Source: Aureococcus anophagefferens
Taxonomy: Eukaryota > Sar > Pelagophyceae > Pelagomonadales > Pelagomonadaceae
Assembly (NCBI RefSeq): GCF_000186865.1
Contig: NW_008705614.1
Coordinates: 2,841 to 63,294, forward strand
Length of the DNA stretch: 60,454 bases
Direction of reading: 5' to 3'
Below the pieces are notes generated by a model. The model was not told the DNA's origin. It searched no databases and saw only the letters and a program-made list of their open reading frames with translations. Every line of letters starts with the position of its first letter. Position 1 is the first letter of the stretch. Position numbers and translations under genes: made by a program. Below, piece by piece: positions 16,924 through 27,100 of this stretch.

Positions 16924-18213
16924 CTAGGACTCGCGCGCGCGCGCCGCGTCGGCGCGGTCGTTCTCGACGGCCTTGCGCAGCTCGTCGCTCGCCTTGATGG
17001 CCCCCGGTCGCTTCTCGAAATCGTCGCAGACGCGTTCGAGCGCCTTGCCGCAGTCCGCCCTGTGCGCCGGCCACGCCGCGCGCTGGCACTCGCGGCCGCA
17101 GTAGAAGATGAACTTGCAGCGGGCGCAGGCGCTCAATTTCGCGCTCGAGTGCTTGCCGCAGTAGTCGCAGACGAACTGGCGGCCGAGGCGCTTGGCGTCG
17201 CTGCGCAAGGCCTTGTGGACGGCCTTCTCGGCCTTCTCGCCGCCCTCGCGGAGCTCGCTCACGCGCACGCGGTCGCGCTGGTACGTGCACCCCGCCCGAT
17301 ACGTAGGATCGCCGCCGTGCTCGACGGCGTCGGCGGCCGCGGCGCGGTGGAGCGCGCGCTGCCGAGCCGCGGCGAGCGCCTGGGCCTCGGGCGACGGGAG
17401 GCCGCCGCGACCGGCGATCGCGGCGCGAAGCAGCGCGAGGACGTCCCCGCAGCCCGGAAGCGGCGCGCCGCGCTCGTCGACGAGGAGATCGTGCGCGAAG
17501 AAGCGCCCGGCGTAGAGGCGGGACGTTTCGCCCGCCTGGGCGGCCGTCTGCAGCAGGGGGTCGGCCCCGGCGCGGATCAGGACGCGCGCCGACTCGAGCT
17601 CGGAACCGTACATGGTCGCGCTGTGGTCGCGGACGTGGGGGTCGACGTCCGCGTCGCTCTTCTCCCCACCCTCCCAGTAGTACCGAGACGCGCGGTGGCA
17701 GACGATGTGGAGCGCCGTCCACCCCGTGGCGTCGGTCGCGTTCGCGTCCGCGCCCAAATTCAGCATGAGCTCGATGACCTTGTGCCGCGCCTTCTTGGCG
17801 ACGATCGCGAGCGGCGCCCGGGCGGTGGCCAGGCACCCGCGCTCCAAGTTGTAGGCGTTCAGATCCGCGCCGCGGTCCACGAGCGCCTGGATGACCGGGG
17901 CGCACGAAGAGCGCGCCGCGTGCGGCAGAATGTTCGTCGCCGCTGCCGCCGGAAGCGTCGCGATCTTCGCGAGCGCCCGCGGGTCCACCGGAGCGAACTC
18001 GTCGCCGGGGGCGCGATTCACCTTGCCCAGCAAGTCACCGCCGCGGCTGGGATCCATTTGTAACAACTGCACCATCGCTTCCGGGTCGTTCAAATCCAGG
18101 AAAATCCCTCCGCCCAAGAACATGTCGGCCATAGGCCCGAGATCTGGCGCTGGCGCCGCCGGTGCGTTCCTCGCTGGCGTGGCCGTCTTCGGCTTTCTCG
18201 ACTTCTTACCCAT
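16924..18213 (-). CDS. Ankyrin-repeat protein with C-terminal MYND zinc finger
   Basis: 429 residues from the ATG at 18213 (basic start MGKKSRKPKTATPARN). The middle carries ankyrin repeats: APVIQALVDRGADLNAYN, KVIELMLNLGADANATD followed by GWTALHIVCHR, and SARVLIRAGADPLLQTA, spanning about 100-230. A MYND finger lies near 347-386: CDYCGKHSSAKLSACARCKF, then YCGRECQRAAWPAHRADC. A Lys/Glu-rich tail follows. Ankyrin and MYND are both protein-binding modules, so an adaptor or transcription-related regulator is likely. It is the third MYND gene within about 8 kb and is convergent with paralogue 1 (77-bp gap). Confidence 0.85.
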   Translation of the reverse strand: MGKKSRKPKTATPARNAPAAPAPDLGPMADMFLGGGIFLDLNDPEAMVQLLQMDPSRGGDLLGKVNRAPGDEFAPVDPRALAKIATLPAAAATNILPHAARSSCAPVIQALVDRGADLNAYNLERGCLATARAPLAIVAKKARHKVIELMLNLGADANATDATGWTALHIVCHRASRYYWEGGEKSDADVDPHVRDHSATMYGSELESARVLIRAGADPLLQTAAQAGETSRLYAGRFFAHDLLVDERGAPLPGCGDVLALLRAAIAGRGGLPSPEAQALAAARQRALHRAAAADAVEHGGDPTYRAGCTYQRDRVRVSELREGGEKAEKAVHKALRSDAKRLGRQFVCDYCGKHSSAKLSACARCKFIFYCGRECQRAAWPAHRADCGKALERVCDDFEKRPGAIKASDELRKAVENDRADAARARES

Positions 18214-18369
18214 CTTTTTGTGTGGGGAGGGGGCAGGCGGCGCAGGTCAGCGCGAAATACCACAAAAATCAGAGTCGCGAGCGAGCGACCGGAGGCTTGA
18301 CCAGCTCCTTGAAGTTAGCGAGAGCCTAGCGAGGCGCTAAGCGCTGCTGTTTACGACCCCCTACCGTCC

Positions 18370-19938
18370 TCACTTGCTCAGCGAGTCGTCCAGCGCGCGG
18401 AAGTCCTTGAGGAAGAACTGGAAGAAGTCGACGGAGAGGTCGATGTCGTGGACGCCGCCCATCTCGCGGATGGAGTGCATGGAGAGCTGGGGCATGCCGA
18501 CGTCCGCGGCGCGGATGCCGAAGCGCGACGCGAGGATGGGCCCGATCGTCGAGCCGCAGGGGCAGTCGTTGCGCACGACGAAGTCCTGGAGCTCCGGCAG
18601 CCCGCCGCGCCGCGCGGTCTCGCGGAGCAGGAACCCCGTGACCGCGTCCGTCGTGTAGCGCTGGTTGTTGTTGACCTTGAGCACGAGGCCGTGGTTCATG
18701 CGCGGCGCGTGCGCGCCGTCGTGTTTGTGCGCGTAGTTCGGGTGCACCGCGTGCGCCATGTCGACGGACAGCAGGATCGACCTCCGCATCGCGACGGCGA
18801 GCGCCTCGGCGTCCTCGAGGCCGTCCTTCGCGCCGCTGCCCTGGGCCTTCCGCAGCGACCGGTGGAGCCGGACGAGCGCGTCGCCGAGCACCGGCGACCC
18901 CGCGCCGTGCGCGGACGCGGACCCGATCTCCTCGTGGTCGAAGAGCGCGACCACGGAGACGTCGGCGTCGTCCGCGAAGGCGTCGGCGTCGTCGACGTGG
19001 CCGAGGAGCGCCTCCGTGAGGGCGTAGCAGGCCGCCTGGTCGTCGAGGCGCGCGGACGCGACGAACTCGCCGAACGCGCCGGAGATGGCGCCCGCCTGCG
19101 TGTCGAAGAGCGTCAGGTCGAAGTCGGCGACGTCCTCGGGCTCGACGCCGAGCTCGTGCGCGACGAGGTCGACGAGCGCCGGCGGGTGGTGCGACGCCCA
19201 GCCGTCCGTCGCCGGGGCCTCGGCGTCGTCGTCCGCCGACGGCTGGAGCTGCGCCGCGGCCGTCGAGCAGAGCACGGGCTGGAGGTCCGTCTCCTTGTTG
19301 AGCGTCAGCGCGTCGCGCTCCGCCGCCGTCTGGAGGTGGATGCACAGGCTCGGCACGCGGACGACGGGCGCGTCGACGCGCACGAGCCGCGCGTCGAAGG
19401 TGCCGTCGCCGTTGCGCACGACCGCGCGGCCCGCGACCCCTAAATCCCGGTCGAGCCACGTGTGCCACAGGCCGCCGCCGTAGCACTCGACGCCGACCTG
19501 GGCCATCGCCGCCGACTTGTCCTTGCCGTCGGCGTCGGACCGCTTCGAGACGGGCCGCACCTTGAGCACGGGCGTGTCCGTGTGGCCGCCCAGCAGCTTG
19601 AACGCCGCCCTCGTGCCGTCGCATCGGCCGCCGACGGCGACGGCGATGATCGTGCCCTCGTGCCGCGTGATCAGGTACTTGCCGCCGGCCTCGACGACGT
19701 CGCTCCAGGGCTCGCCCTCCTCGAGCTCCGTGAAGCCCCTCGCGACGAGCTGCTCCTTGACGTTGCGCGCCATGTGGTAGGGCGTCGGCGACGCGTCGAT
19801 GAGGCCGATCATCGCCTCGGCGCGCGCGCGCGCCCGGTCCGAGGGCACGACCTTGCCGGCGTTGGGCATGCGCGATGCTTTTAGCGCGTCGCTGCGCCGC
19901 CCGAGGCGCATGGCAACCATGATCAGCAGGCGCCGCAT
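18370..19938 (-). CDS. M18 aspartyl aminopeptidase
   Basis: 522 residues from the ATG at 19938. The open frame further upstream runs through the tandem repeat and lacks an ATG. M18 landmarks are all present: SPTPYHMARNVKEQL (about 52), LLGGHTDTPVLKVRP with the metal His and Asp (about 115), ECYGGGLWHTWLDRDLGVAG (about 148), VALFDHEEIGSASAHGAGSP with the catalytic Glu pair (about 330), DCPCGSTIGPILASRFGI (about 458), and PQLSMHSIREM with the last metal His (about 483). Length and order match the eukaryotic DNPEP family, which removes N-terminal Asp and Glu as a large cytosolic dodecamer. The short hydrophobic/basic N-terminus could be a targeting extension or simply longer than needed. Confidence 0.93.
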   Translation of the reverse strand: MRRLLIMVAMRLGRRSDALKASRMPNAGKVVPSDRARARAEAMIGLIDASPTPYHMARNVKEQLVARGFTELEEGEPWSDVVEAGGKYLITRHEGTIIAVAVGGRCDGTRAAFKLLGGHTDTPVLKVRPVSKRSDADGKDKSAAMAQVGVECYGGGLWHTWLDRDLGVAGRAVVRNGDGTFDARLVRVDAPVVRVPSLCIHLQTAAERDALTLNKETDLQPVLCSTAAAQLQPSADDDAEAPATDGWASHHPPALVDLVAHELGVEPEDVADFDLTLFDTQAGAISGAFGEFVASARLDDQAACYALTEALLGHVDDADAFADDADVSVVALFDHEEIGSASAHGAGSPVLGDALVRLHRSLRKAQGSGAKDGLEDAEALAVAMRRSILLSVDMAHAVHPNYAHKHDGAHAPRMNHGLVLKVNNNQRYTTDAVTGFLLRETARRGGLPELQDFVVRNDCPCGSTIGPILASRFGIRAADVGMPQLSMHSIREMGGVHDIDLSVDFFQFFLKDFRALDDSLSK

Positions 19939-19961
19939 GCTAGCTGCCGGCTGCCGGCTGC

Positions 19962-20141
19962 GACGCAGTCGTTGCAAGCCGGCGCGCAGACGACGGACCG
20001 GGGCGCTGCGACGCAGTTGGTGCAAGCTGGCGCGCAGACGACGCCCGGGGCGCTGCGACGCAGTTGGTGCAAGCGCGCAGACGACGGACCGGGGCGCTGC
20101 GACGCAGTTGGTGCAAGCGCAGACGACGGACCGGGGCGCAG
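19962..20141. repeat. 44-48-bp tandem repeat, four copies
   Basis: Units start with GACGCAGT at 19962, 20010, 20057 and 20101, so the period shrinks from 48 to 47 to 44 through small indels. Each contains TTGGTGCAAGC (TCGTTGCAAGC in unit 1) and a downstream GGACCGGGGCGC or a close variant. The array sits 24 bp upstream of the M18 aminopeptidase start. The words TTGGTGC and GGACCGG also occur, in the same order, in the 35-bp array at 3352-3490. Confidence 0.85.
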
Positions 20142-20298
20142 GAGCTCGTTCAGTGCTCGATCCTTGGAAGTCGAGTTGAACGTCAAGGTCGACGGCAATG
20201 TGCGATCGCGCCGCCGTGCGTAAAGATAAAGGCTAGATAAAGACTCCGCTGAGGTTGTGCTGCGGTGCGTTTACGAGTGTGGGCGTCCCCCCGGCCTA

Positions 20299-22692
20299 TC
20301 AAAGCTCGTCGCCGGCGGCGGCGGGCCCGCGCGCGACGTCGACGTCGTCGTCGTCGTCGTCGCCGCCGCCGCCGCCGGCCGCGCCCCCCCGCGCGCGCGC
20401 GACGAGGTCCGCGAGGGCCGCGGCGTGCTCGTCCCGGACGCCGAGGAGCTGGGGCGCGCCGTGCGCGTGCTCCGGCTCCCCGGCGACGACGCGCGCGGCG
20501 GCCTCGAGCACGGCGACGACCTCCCCGTGGATGGCGACGTGCGTGCCGGCGTCGCGGGTCGCGGCGAGCTCGGAGCGCGCGCGGTCCGCGTACTCGACGG
20601 CCGCGTGGAAGGCGACGAGGGCGCCGCACGCGGCGTCGACGAGGCCGCCGAGCGCCGCGCGGTCGTGGCCCGGCCGCGCGCGGAGCTCGGCGAGCGCGCC
20701 GCAGCCCGCGCGGAGCTCCGCGGCTCGCGCGCGGTGGCGCGCGGCCGCGGCCTCGGCGTCGCGCGCGGCGCCGGCGTCCCAGAGGACCGCGTGCTGGCCC
20801 TTGGCCGCAAAGTCCGCGTAGGCGGCGCGACGACGTCGTGGAGCGTCGCGTTCCACGACCCCTCGCGCGCGAGGCGCTTCTCCGCCGCGGGCCAGAAGCC
20901 GACCCGATTTTCCGCGCTCGACCAGGGGCACGCGGCCGCGGCCGCGAGCGCCGCGAACTTGGCGTGGTCGTCGCCGCGGATCGTCGCGATGGCGATGCGC
21001 TCGTCGTGGACCGCGCAGTGGTCGGGGTCGACGGCGGAGGCCGCGTCGAGGTGCGCCTCCGCGGCCGCGAGGCCCGGCGCGAGGCCCGCGGCGTCGCCCC
21101 GGAGCGCGCCGTCGACCGTGGCCCTCACGACCAAACGCGCGTGGCGCGCGCGCATCTTCGCAGACCGCGGGCACGTGGCCACGGCGGCCGTCGAGAGCGC
21201 CATGTCGTCGGCCCAGGCCGGGAGCCGATAGCGGAGCCGCGCGGCCGCCGCGGCGACGACGACGGCGGCGGCGAGGGTCGTAGCGCGGCGCCGCCGCGCG
21301 GTTCCGCCCGCCGCGGCCCGCGACACGGCGGCGGCGAAGAGCGCGCTCAGGCCCGCCGTCGGCCCGTAGAGCAGCCGCTCCCCGACGAGCGTCCCTGCGA
21401 CGTTGAAGATCATGAGCGCCGGCAGGAGCGGCAGCGCGATCCATGCGAGGGCCTCAAGGACGCGCCAGCGCGCGGCGACGTCGCGCAGCGCCCAGAGCGC
21501 CGTCGCCGCCGCGACGGCGTAAACGGACAAGGCCCCCAAATTCCGCGGGTCGCCGAAGGTCTCCACGGCCGGGAGGCAGTCGTAGCTGTACTCCGCGCAG
21601 AGGTCCTTGGGGAAGAGGAGGAGCCGCGCGTAGTTGGCGTGCAGGTACGCGACGCTCAAGAGCCGCGTCTTGGACCACTCGGGCAGCTGCGCGTAGGGGT
21701 TCTCCGCGCGGCGCATGAGCCCGGAGCCGCCGAGGCCGGAGCCGCCGAGGCCGCTCGCCGGGTCCTCCCAGAGGGCGCCCGTCGCCGCGAAGCGCCGCGC
21801 GGCGAGGTACGCGACCGCGACGGCCGCGAGCGGCGCGATGCGCGCCGCGGCGCCGGCCGCGGCGCGCGGCGCGGCCTCGCCGCCGCTCGCGACGCGCGCG
21901 GCCGCCTCGAGGGCGACGCGCGCGGCCGCGAGCGCGGGCCCCGCGAGCGCGACCTCCTTGCAGAGCACGCCGCAGGCGGCGGCCGCGGCGGCGCCGAGGA
22001 GCCAGGCGGCGCCGCGCAGGCCGCCGCGGCGCGCGCGGGCCGCGCAGGCGTGGCCCGCGAGGCACCAGAAGCACGCGAGGACCTGCGTCGATTCGGCTGA
22101 TTTTTGGACGGATCGATTGCTCTCATCGAGTTCTCGAAGCACGGCCGAAGAGCTCGTGTCGAAACATTCGAACACGCGCACATCGACGTCGGGTTGAAGA
22201 TTTGATTTCCGCACGGGCGAGGACCTGCGACCGCTGCGCGACGTTCGCGACGGCCTCCGCGTGCACCGGGTGCGCCGCGAAGAGCAGGCCGCCCGCGGCG
22301 GCGCCCAACGCCGCGGCCGCGCGGTCGCCGCGGCCGAAGCGGTCCGCGGCGCCGGCGCAGAGGCGCGCCGCGAGGGCCGCGTTGACCCCGTGGAGCGCGA
22401 CGCTCGGCAGGCGCGCGGCGCGCGGCGCCAGCGGCCCGCCGGACCACCAGGTCTGCGCGCGGTAGCTCGCGATGGCGAGCGGGCGCCAGGACCGGTGCGA
22501 GTTCATGCTCCGCATGCTCCGGCCCCAGCAGTCGTTCCAGAGGACGGAGGACCAGGACGTCTTCGCCACGTCGACGTCGTCGTTGTTCGCCACGTGCAAC
22601 CAGTCGTCGAAGGTGTACTCGAAGGCGAGCGATTGCCAGAACAGCGCGACGGCCACGGCGCCGCAGAGGGGCGGGATCCAGGCCTCGACCAT
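20299..22692 (-). CDS. TMTC-like ER O-mannosyltransferase, one intron, one frame break
   Basis: Exon 1 is 22225-22692 (ATG at 22692) and exon 2 is 20299-22082. The N-terminus has the polytopic TMTC signature: a first span, YTFDDWLHVANNDDVDV, WNDCWGR, NSHRSWRPLAIASYR, a VN pair, and LLFAAHPVHAEAVANVAQRS. After the intron come KEVALAG and GERLLYGPTAGLSALF. TMTC1-4 transfer O-mannose to cadherin-type substrates in the ER lumen and carry C-terminal TPRs. Here the C-terminal 220 residues are helical and TPR-like. Near 20823 the reading frame changes: one base seems missing between VVA and YADFAAKGQH. The downstream frame is clearly coding (Ala/Arg helices) and ends Gly-Asp-Glu-Leu-stop, a KDEL-like ending that fits an ER protein. 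Family call is by motif, not alignment. Confidence 0.78.
22083..22216 (+). mobile_element. Introner element D in the TMTC-like gene, reverse orientation
   Basis: A 134-bp element flanked by the exact 8-bp repeat GCGAGGAC on the plus strand (22075-22082 and 22217-22224). On the coding minus strand the intron is 22224-22083 (142 nt), starts GTCCTCGC from the target copy and ends CGACGCAG, a GT-AG intron joining RSQ to VLACFW in frame. The plus strand carries the core word CGGCTGATTTTTGGACG (22094-22110), so the element lies opposite to its host gene. It is related to element C but lacks roughly the first 55-75 bp of that copy. Confidence 0.9.
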
Positions 22693-22864
22693 CGTCTTCG
22701 ACGGGCGAAGGCGCCGCCGGCGCGCAAGGCGTCGGGCGGCGGGCTCTTCGACGACGTCGACGATGCGCCGCCGGCCGTCAAAACAAAGAGCACTTGGCCC
22801 AGGCGTCGATGGAGGTCGACCTATACCCTCGGTACAGCCGTAGGCTCAGGTAAAAAAGTTGGCG

Positions 22865-24022
22865 ATGTCGGCGACAATAAATAATCGCCACTGCGAGTGG
22901 AGGGGCCCCGTCGACGCGTCTCGTGGCAGAGATTTGAGTTTTAGTGCGCGGTCAGAGATCATGGATCCGGAACTGATCAAGAAGAAGCGAGAGTACGAGG
23001 CGCGAAAAGCCCGTACAAAGCTGGCACTGAGGAACTGTACCATCTGCGGCGCAGCAAATGCGAAGCTCTGCCGAGGCTGCGGCACGACGGCCTACTGTTC
23101 CGAGGCTTGCCAAAAGGTCGACTGGCGCGACCGGGGCCACAAAAAGGCCTGCAAGAAGATCCGTGACGACCGGGCGGCGGAGGCGGCGCGGCCCGAGGCA
23201 CCGACGCGCCCGCCGTCGCCGCCGCGCGACGTCTTCTACGGCCCCGCGCCGCGGTCGCACGCCGACGAGGTCCGCGCGCGTATTGCCGCGGAGCACGAGG
23301 CCGCGCGCGCGCGGCGCGAGGCGAACCCGGAGCGGGAGCCGATGTCGACGCGGTACGGGTCGCGGTGCCCTTTCTGCCTCGAGGACTGGGACGTGAACGA
23401 ACCAACTGCGCTTCAACTGTGCTGTTGCCAGAAGATATGCGTATCGTGCATGGAAAAGACGTATGTAAAGCCATGCCCTCTCTGTCGTATGCCGTGTCCG
23501 AGAAGCGACGCGGAAGCTCTGGCGAGGGTCCGTCGCCACGTGGAGAATGACGTGCCGGAAGCGATGACTTATTTGGGGAACGCGTACCGCGACGGCCAAT
23601 ATGGCCTCGTGAAATCCATGAAGAAGACCGTGCGCCTCTACAAGCGCGCAGTGGAGCTCGGGAACGTGGAAGCCATGCTGAGCCTAGGGAGCTGCTACTC
23701 CAAAGGATTCGGCGTCAAGATGGACAGGAAAAAAATGGAGCAACTTTGGCGTATGGCGGCAGACCGGGGCCAGGCGATGGCACAAGCCAAGGTTGCACTA
23801 TTATGTGAAAACGAGCTGGAACAACCCAGCCAAGCGTTTCGTTTGATGAAGCTCGCCGCCGAACAGGGCTACACGAAGGCGGAAAATATACTCGGCCGGT
23901 ATTTCCTTACTGGCGTCGGCGTGGAAGCCGACCTCGGACAAGCCAAACACTGGTTCGCGAGCGCGGCCGCCAAGGGCCACGAGCTAGCCAGAGAGGAGCT
24001 CGCTGAACTAAACGCCGCGTAA
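22865..24022 (+). CDS. MYND-RING-Sel1 repeat protein, paralogue 2
   Basis: 385 residues from the ATG at 22865; six bases upstream the frame begins with a non-AUG codon. The ATG at 22961 (MDPELIKKKREYEARKARTK) marks the start of homology with the 15689 gene and is a plausible alternative. The MYND finger is CTICGAANAKLCRGCG, then YCSEACQKVDW. The RING-like cluster is CPFCLEDWDVNE, CCCQKICVSC and CPLC. Sel1 repeats follow, for example AVELGNVEAMLSLGSCYSKG, LAAEQGYTKAENILGRYF and ASAAAKGHELAREEL. The linker ADEVRARIAAEHEAARARRE is nearly identical in both paralogues, so the duplication is fairly recent or under strong constraint. It is divergent from the TMTC-like gene (172 bp). A role as adaptor or ubiquitin ligase is inferred. 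Confidence 0.85.
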   Translation: MSATINNRHCEWRGPVDASRGRDLSFSARSEIMDPELIKKKREYEARKARTKLALRNCTICGAANAKLCRGCGTTAYCSEACQKVDWRDRGHKKACKKIRDDRAAEAARPEAPTRPPSPPRDVFYGPAPRSHADEVRARIAAEHEAARARREANPEREPMSTRYGSRCPFCLEDWDVNEPTALQLCCCQKICVSCMEKTYVKPCPLCRMPCPRSDAEALARVRRHVENDVPEAMTYLGNAYRDGQYGLVKSMKKTVRLYKRAVELGNVEAMLSLGSCYSKGFGVKMDRKKMEQLWRMAADRGQAMAQAKVALLCENELEQPSQAFRLMKLAAEQGYTKAENILGRYFLTGVGVEADLGQAKHWFASAAAKGHELAREELAELNAA

Positions 24023-24122
24023 CGTTCAACAGTAGTAGTATATACACGACTGTGGATGAATCGCCAACTGCGAAGCTTTCTAGTTGTTGCGGTACAACAG
24101 GTACAACATCAAGAATGACTTA

Positions 24123-27100
24123 CTACGTCGGAAAGAACATTTTGCGCATCTCCCCCACGAACTTCTTCGAGTGGCCCTCGGCACTCTTCTTCAGCTTGCC
24201 GAGCATCTTCTTCCGGACCTTCCCGCCGCCGCCGGCTTCGACGGCCTCGGGCGCGTCGTCGGCGACGTAGTCCTCGGGGACGGCGTAGACGAGGGCCTGC
24301 GAGATGGCTCGCGGCGTCTCGTCGCGCGCCGCGCCGTCGTCGGCCGGCGCGGCCTTGGTCTCCTCGGCGGCGGCCGCGCGCGCGACGACGGCGCGCGCGG
24401 ACGCGCGCGCGCCGGCCTCGCCAAAGGCGGTCACGGCCGTCGCGGCCTTGGCCGCGCGCTTGATGTGGGACGGCAGGGGCGTCGACGGCCGCGACCGCGC
24501 CTCGAGCACGACCTGCTGCTCCGCGAGGTCGAAGTAGCCCTTCGGGTCGCGCGGCGCGAGCGCGGCGACGACGGCCGCGTGGCGCACGGCCTTCTGGATC
24601 TGCGAGCTCCGCGGGTTCGCCGGCGGCGCGAAGGCCGCCGCGGCGACGGCGACGACGGGCGCCGGCGCCGGGTCCTCGAAGGTCACGGACTTGGCCTCCG
24701 GCTCCGGCTCCGCGAGGTACGCGGCGCCGCGGTCTCCGGGCGCCGGCTCCACGAAGACGGTCTTCGGCGACGGCGCCGTCTCGACGTCGAGGAAGCGCAT
24801 GGACGCGGAGCGGTACGCGCGGCCCGCCGTCCGCGCGGCCGCGTCCTTGGCGCGCTTGACGCCGTAGACGACGTTGCGGACCTTGAAGGCAGCGACGGCG
24901 GCGACGACGAGGGACACCGCGACGAGCCAGGCGATGATGACGACCTTGCAGCCGGGCACGTACTCGTTCGCCGCGGTGAACAGCGCCTCGATGGACGGCG
25001 GGAGCTTGACGCCGATGATGAACAGACTCGCGATCGTGCTGCTCTGCTTGATGACCGTCGACCGCACGGCCGGGTGCATGAACAAGATCGTCCCGGCGAC
25101 GGCGATGGCCTGGGCGTGGTAGACCGGCGGCTCGAAGTGGGTCCGCTTCTTGAGGTCCGCGAGGGCCGACTCGCTCCATTCGTCGCCGCCCTTTTCGGCG
25201 TGCGCGCGGTTGTGCTCCTCGTCCTCGTCGCGCTCGTCGTCGTGGCGCGCCTCGTCGGCCGCGAAGGCCCGCGCGGCCTCTAAGATGAGCGCCTTCTCGA
25301 CGTCCGCCGGCGTCTTGAGGGCGCCCCCGCCGCGGAGCTCGAGCAGCTTGGCGAGCGACCGGGGCCGCCCCGGCGGCGCGGGCAGCTCCTCGCTCGCGAG
25401 GTCCACGTGCGCCGCCACGGCATCTAGACTCCGCGGCGGCCGGGCGCCGCAGGCGTCGAAGGCCGCGATGGCCGGCGCGGCCAATAACTCCGAGGGCTTG
25501 ACGAAGAGCTGCTGCCGGAGCGGCATCGCGTCGGCGCGCGTCGGGTCGTCCATCCACCGCAGCCGGTCGTAGATCGCCGCCGGCACGGCGACGCGGATGA
25601 CGAAGTGCGTGATAGGCTCGACGACGAAGAGCGCCATGAAGATCGTGAACAGCGTCGAGAAGTACCAGCCGCGCGTCATCTTGTGCCCGACCGACGACGC
25701 GAAGACGGCGAGGAACAGCAGCGGCCCCGCGAAGGCGACGAGGCAGAGCACGGACGCGATGGCCTTGGCTCGCTTCGACACGGGCTTGACGACCTTGCGC
25801 TTTGCCGGCGGCGTGAAGAAGCCGTCGGCCTGGAGCTGGCTCTCGTAGATCTTGAGCTCCGTGCCCTTGAACCAGCGGCGGCGCATGAGCGCCAACACGA
25901 TGAGCGCGCGCGCCTCGGCGCTGTCGCCGCGGTGGCGCATGCGCTCGCTGTAGGCCGTCGCGACCTCCAGGGCGTCGACGAGCTTCTCGTAGGCGTGGCG
26001 CGCGAACGTGCGGCGGAAGTTCCGCGGGCGCGTCTTCCGCGGCAGGTCCAGCGCCTGGACGCGCCAGGTCGACTCCAACGTCGCCTTGAGGCGCATGAGG
26101 TCGCGGAACTGGGCGCTCCCGGGCTCCGCGGCGTCGATGGCGTCCTCGAGCTCGCCGTGCTGCTTGAGCACGCCGCGCATGACCGCGCCGAGCGCGCGGA
26201 GCGCGTAGTATTTCGCCGTCGGCAGCTCGTCCCAGGCCAGGGCCGGGCCGTCGACGCCGACGTTGCGCCAGAGCGCGCGGCCGACGGCGTGCGCCGCGGC
26301 CTCCGCGTCCGGCGCGTCCATGAGCGGGCAGACCGCGGCCGGTGCGCCCCGCCGCGGCGCGAGGGGCCGGCCGTCGAGGCCCAGGCGCACGGGCGAGGGC
26401 GCCGCGGCGCCGTCCGGCGCCGGCGGCGCGCCGCCGTCCGGCGCGGGCGGCGCGCCGCCGGCCGGCGGGCCTCGCGCGAGGCGCAGCGAGTCGCGCGCCT
26501 TGAGGAACCCCCGCTCCTTCTTCAGCGGCGCGCAGACGTACGTCACGAACGTCGCGTCGAAGAGCTCCGAGAAGGGCACGGAGATCAGCACGCCCAGGAA
26601 GATGAGCAGGAGCCGCTTGAAGCCCACGTCCTGCGGCTCCGGCGGCTGCAGCTGGCACTGCCGCGTCGTGCCCTCGGGCAGCACGCTGTTCAGGGGCGAC
26701 CCGTACCAGGTGCAGGCGTCGCGCACGGGCTCCGCGTCGAGCAGGAACGCGACCATGTCCGCGAAGCCCGTCTTCTTCGCGAGGCAGTTGCGCATCGCCC
26801 GCTCCCCGCCGGCGAGCGACCCGTCGGGGTTCATGACGTCGTCGCAGAAGCCCACGGGGAACGCGTACCAGAAGGCGACGGCCTGGCCGAGCATGAGCGT
26901 GAGCAGCTGGAAGAGGATGGTCACGGACCGCCGCGGCCGCGACGCGTTCGCGTCGTAGACGCCGATGACCTTGAGCCACGAGTGGTGCTTCACGAAGACG
27001 CGCGCCGTGTGACGCAGGGGGCGCGCGAGGTTTGTGACCAATTTCGGCAGGGACCGGGCGATGAGGTCGTCGAGCGTCGGCGCCGGCGCGGCCGCGGCGG

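Noticed and set aside
20150..20298. Possible tRNA or small RNA between the M18 and TMTC-like genes
   Set aside because: No cloverleaf, B-box-like or poly-T terminator arrangement could be made out.
22696..22800. Plus-strand fragment reading ASGGGLFDDVDDAPPAVKTK
   Set aside because: Looks protein-like (LFDD motif), but it is short, lacks a start or splice context and lies between two divergent genes; possible remnant, not supportable as a gene.
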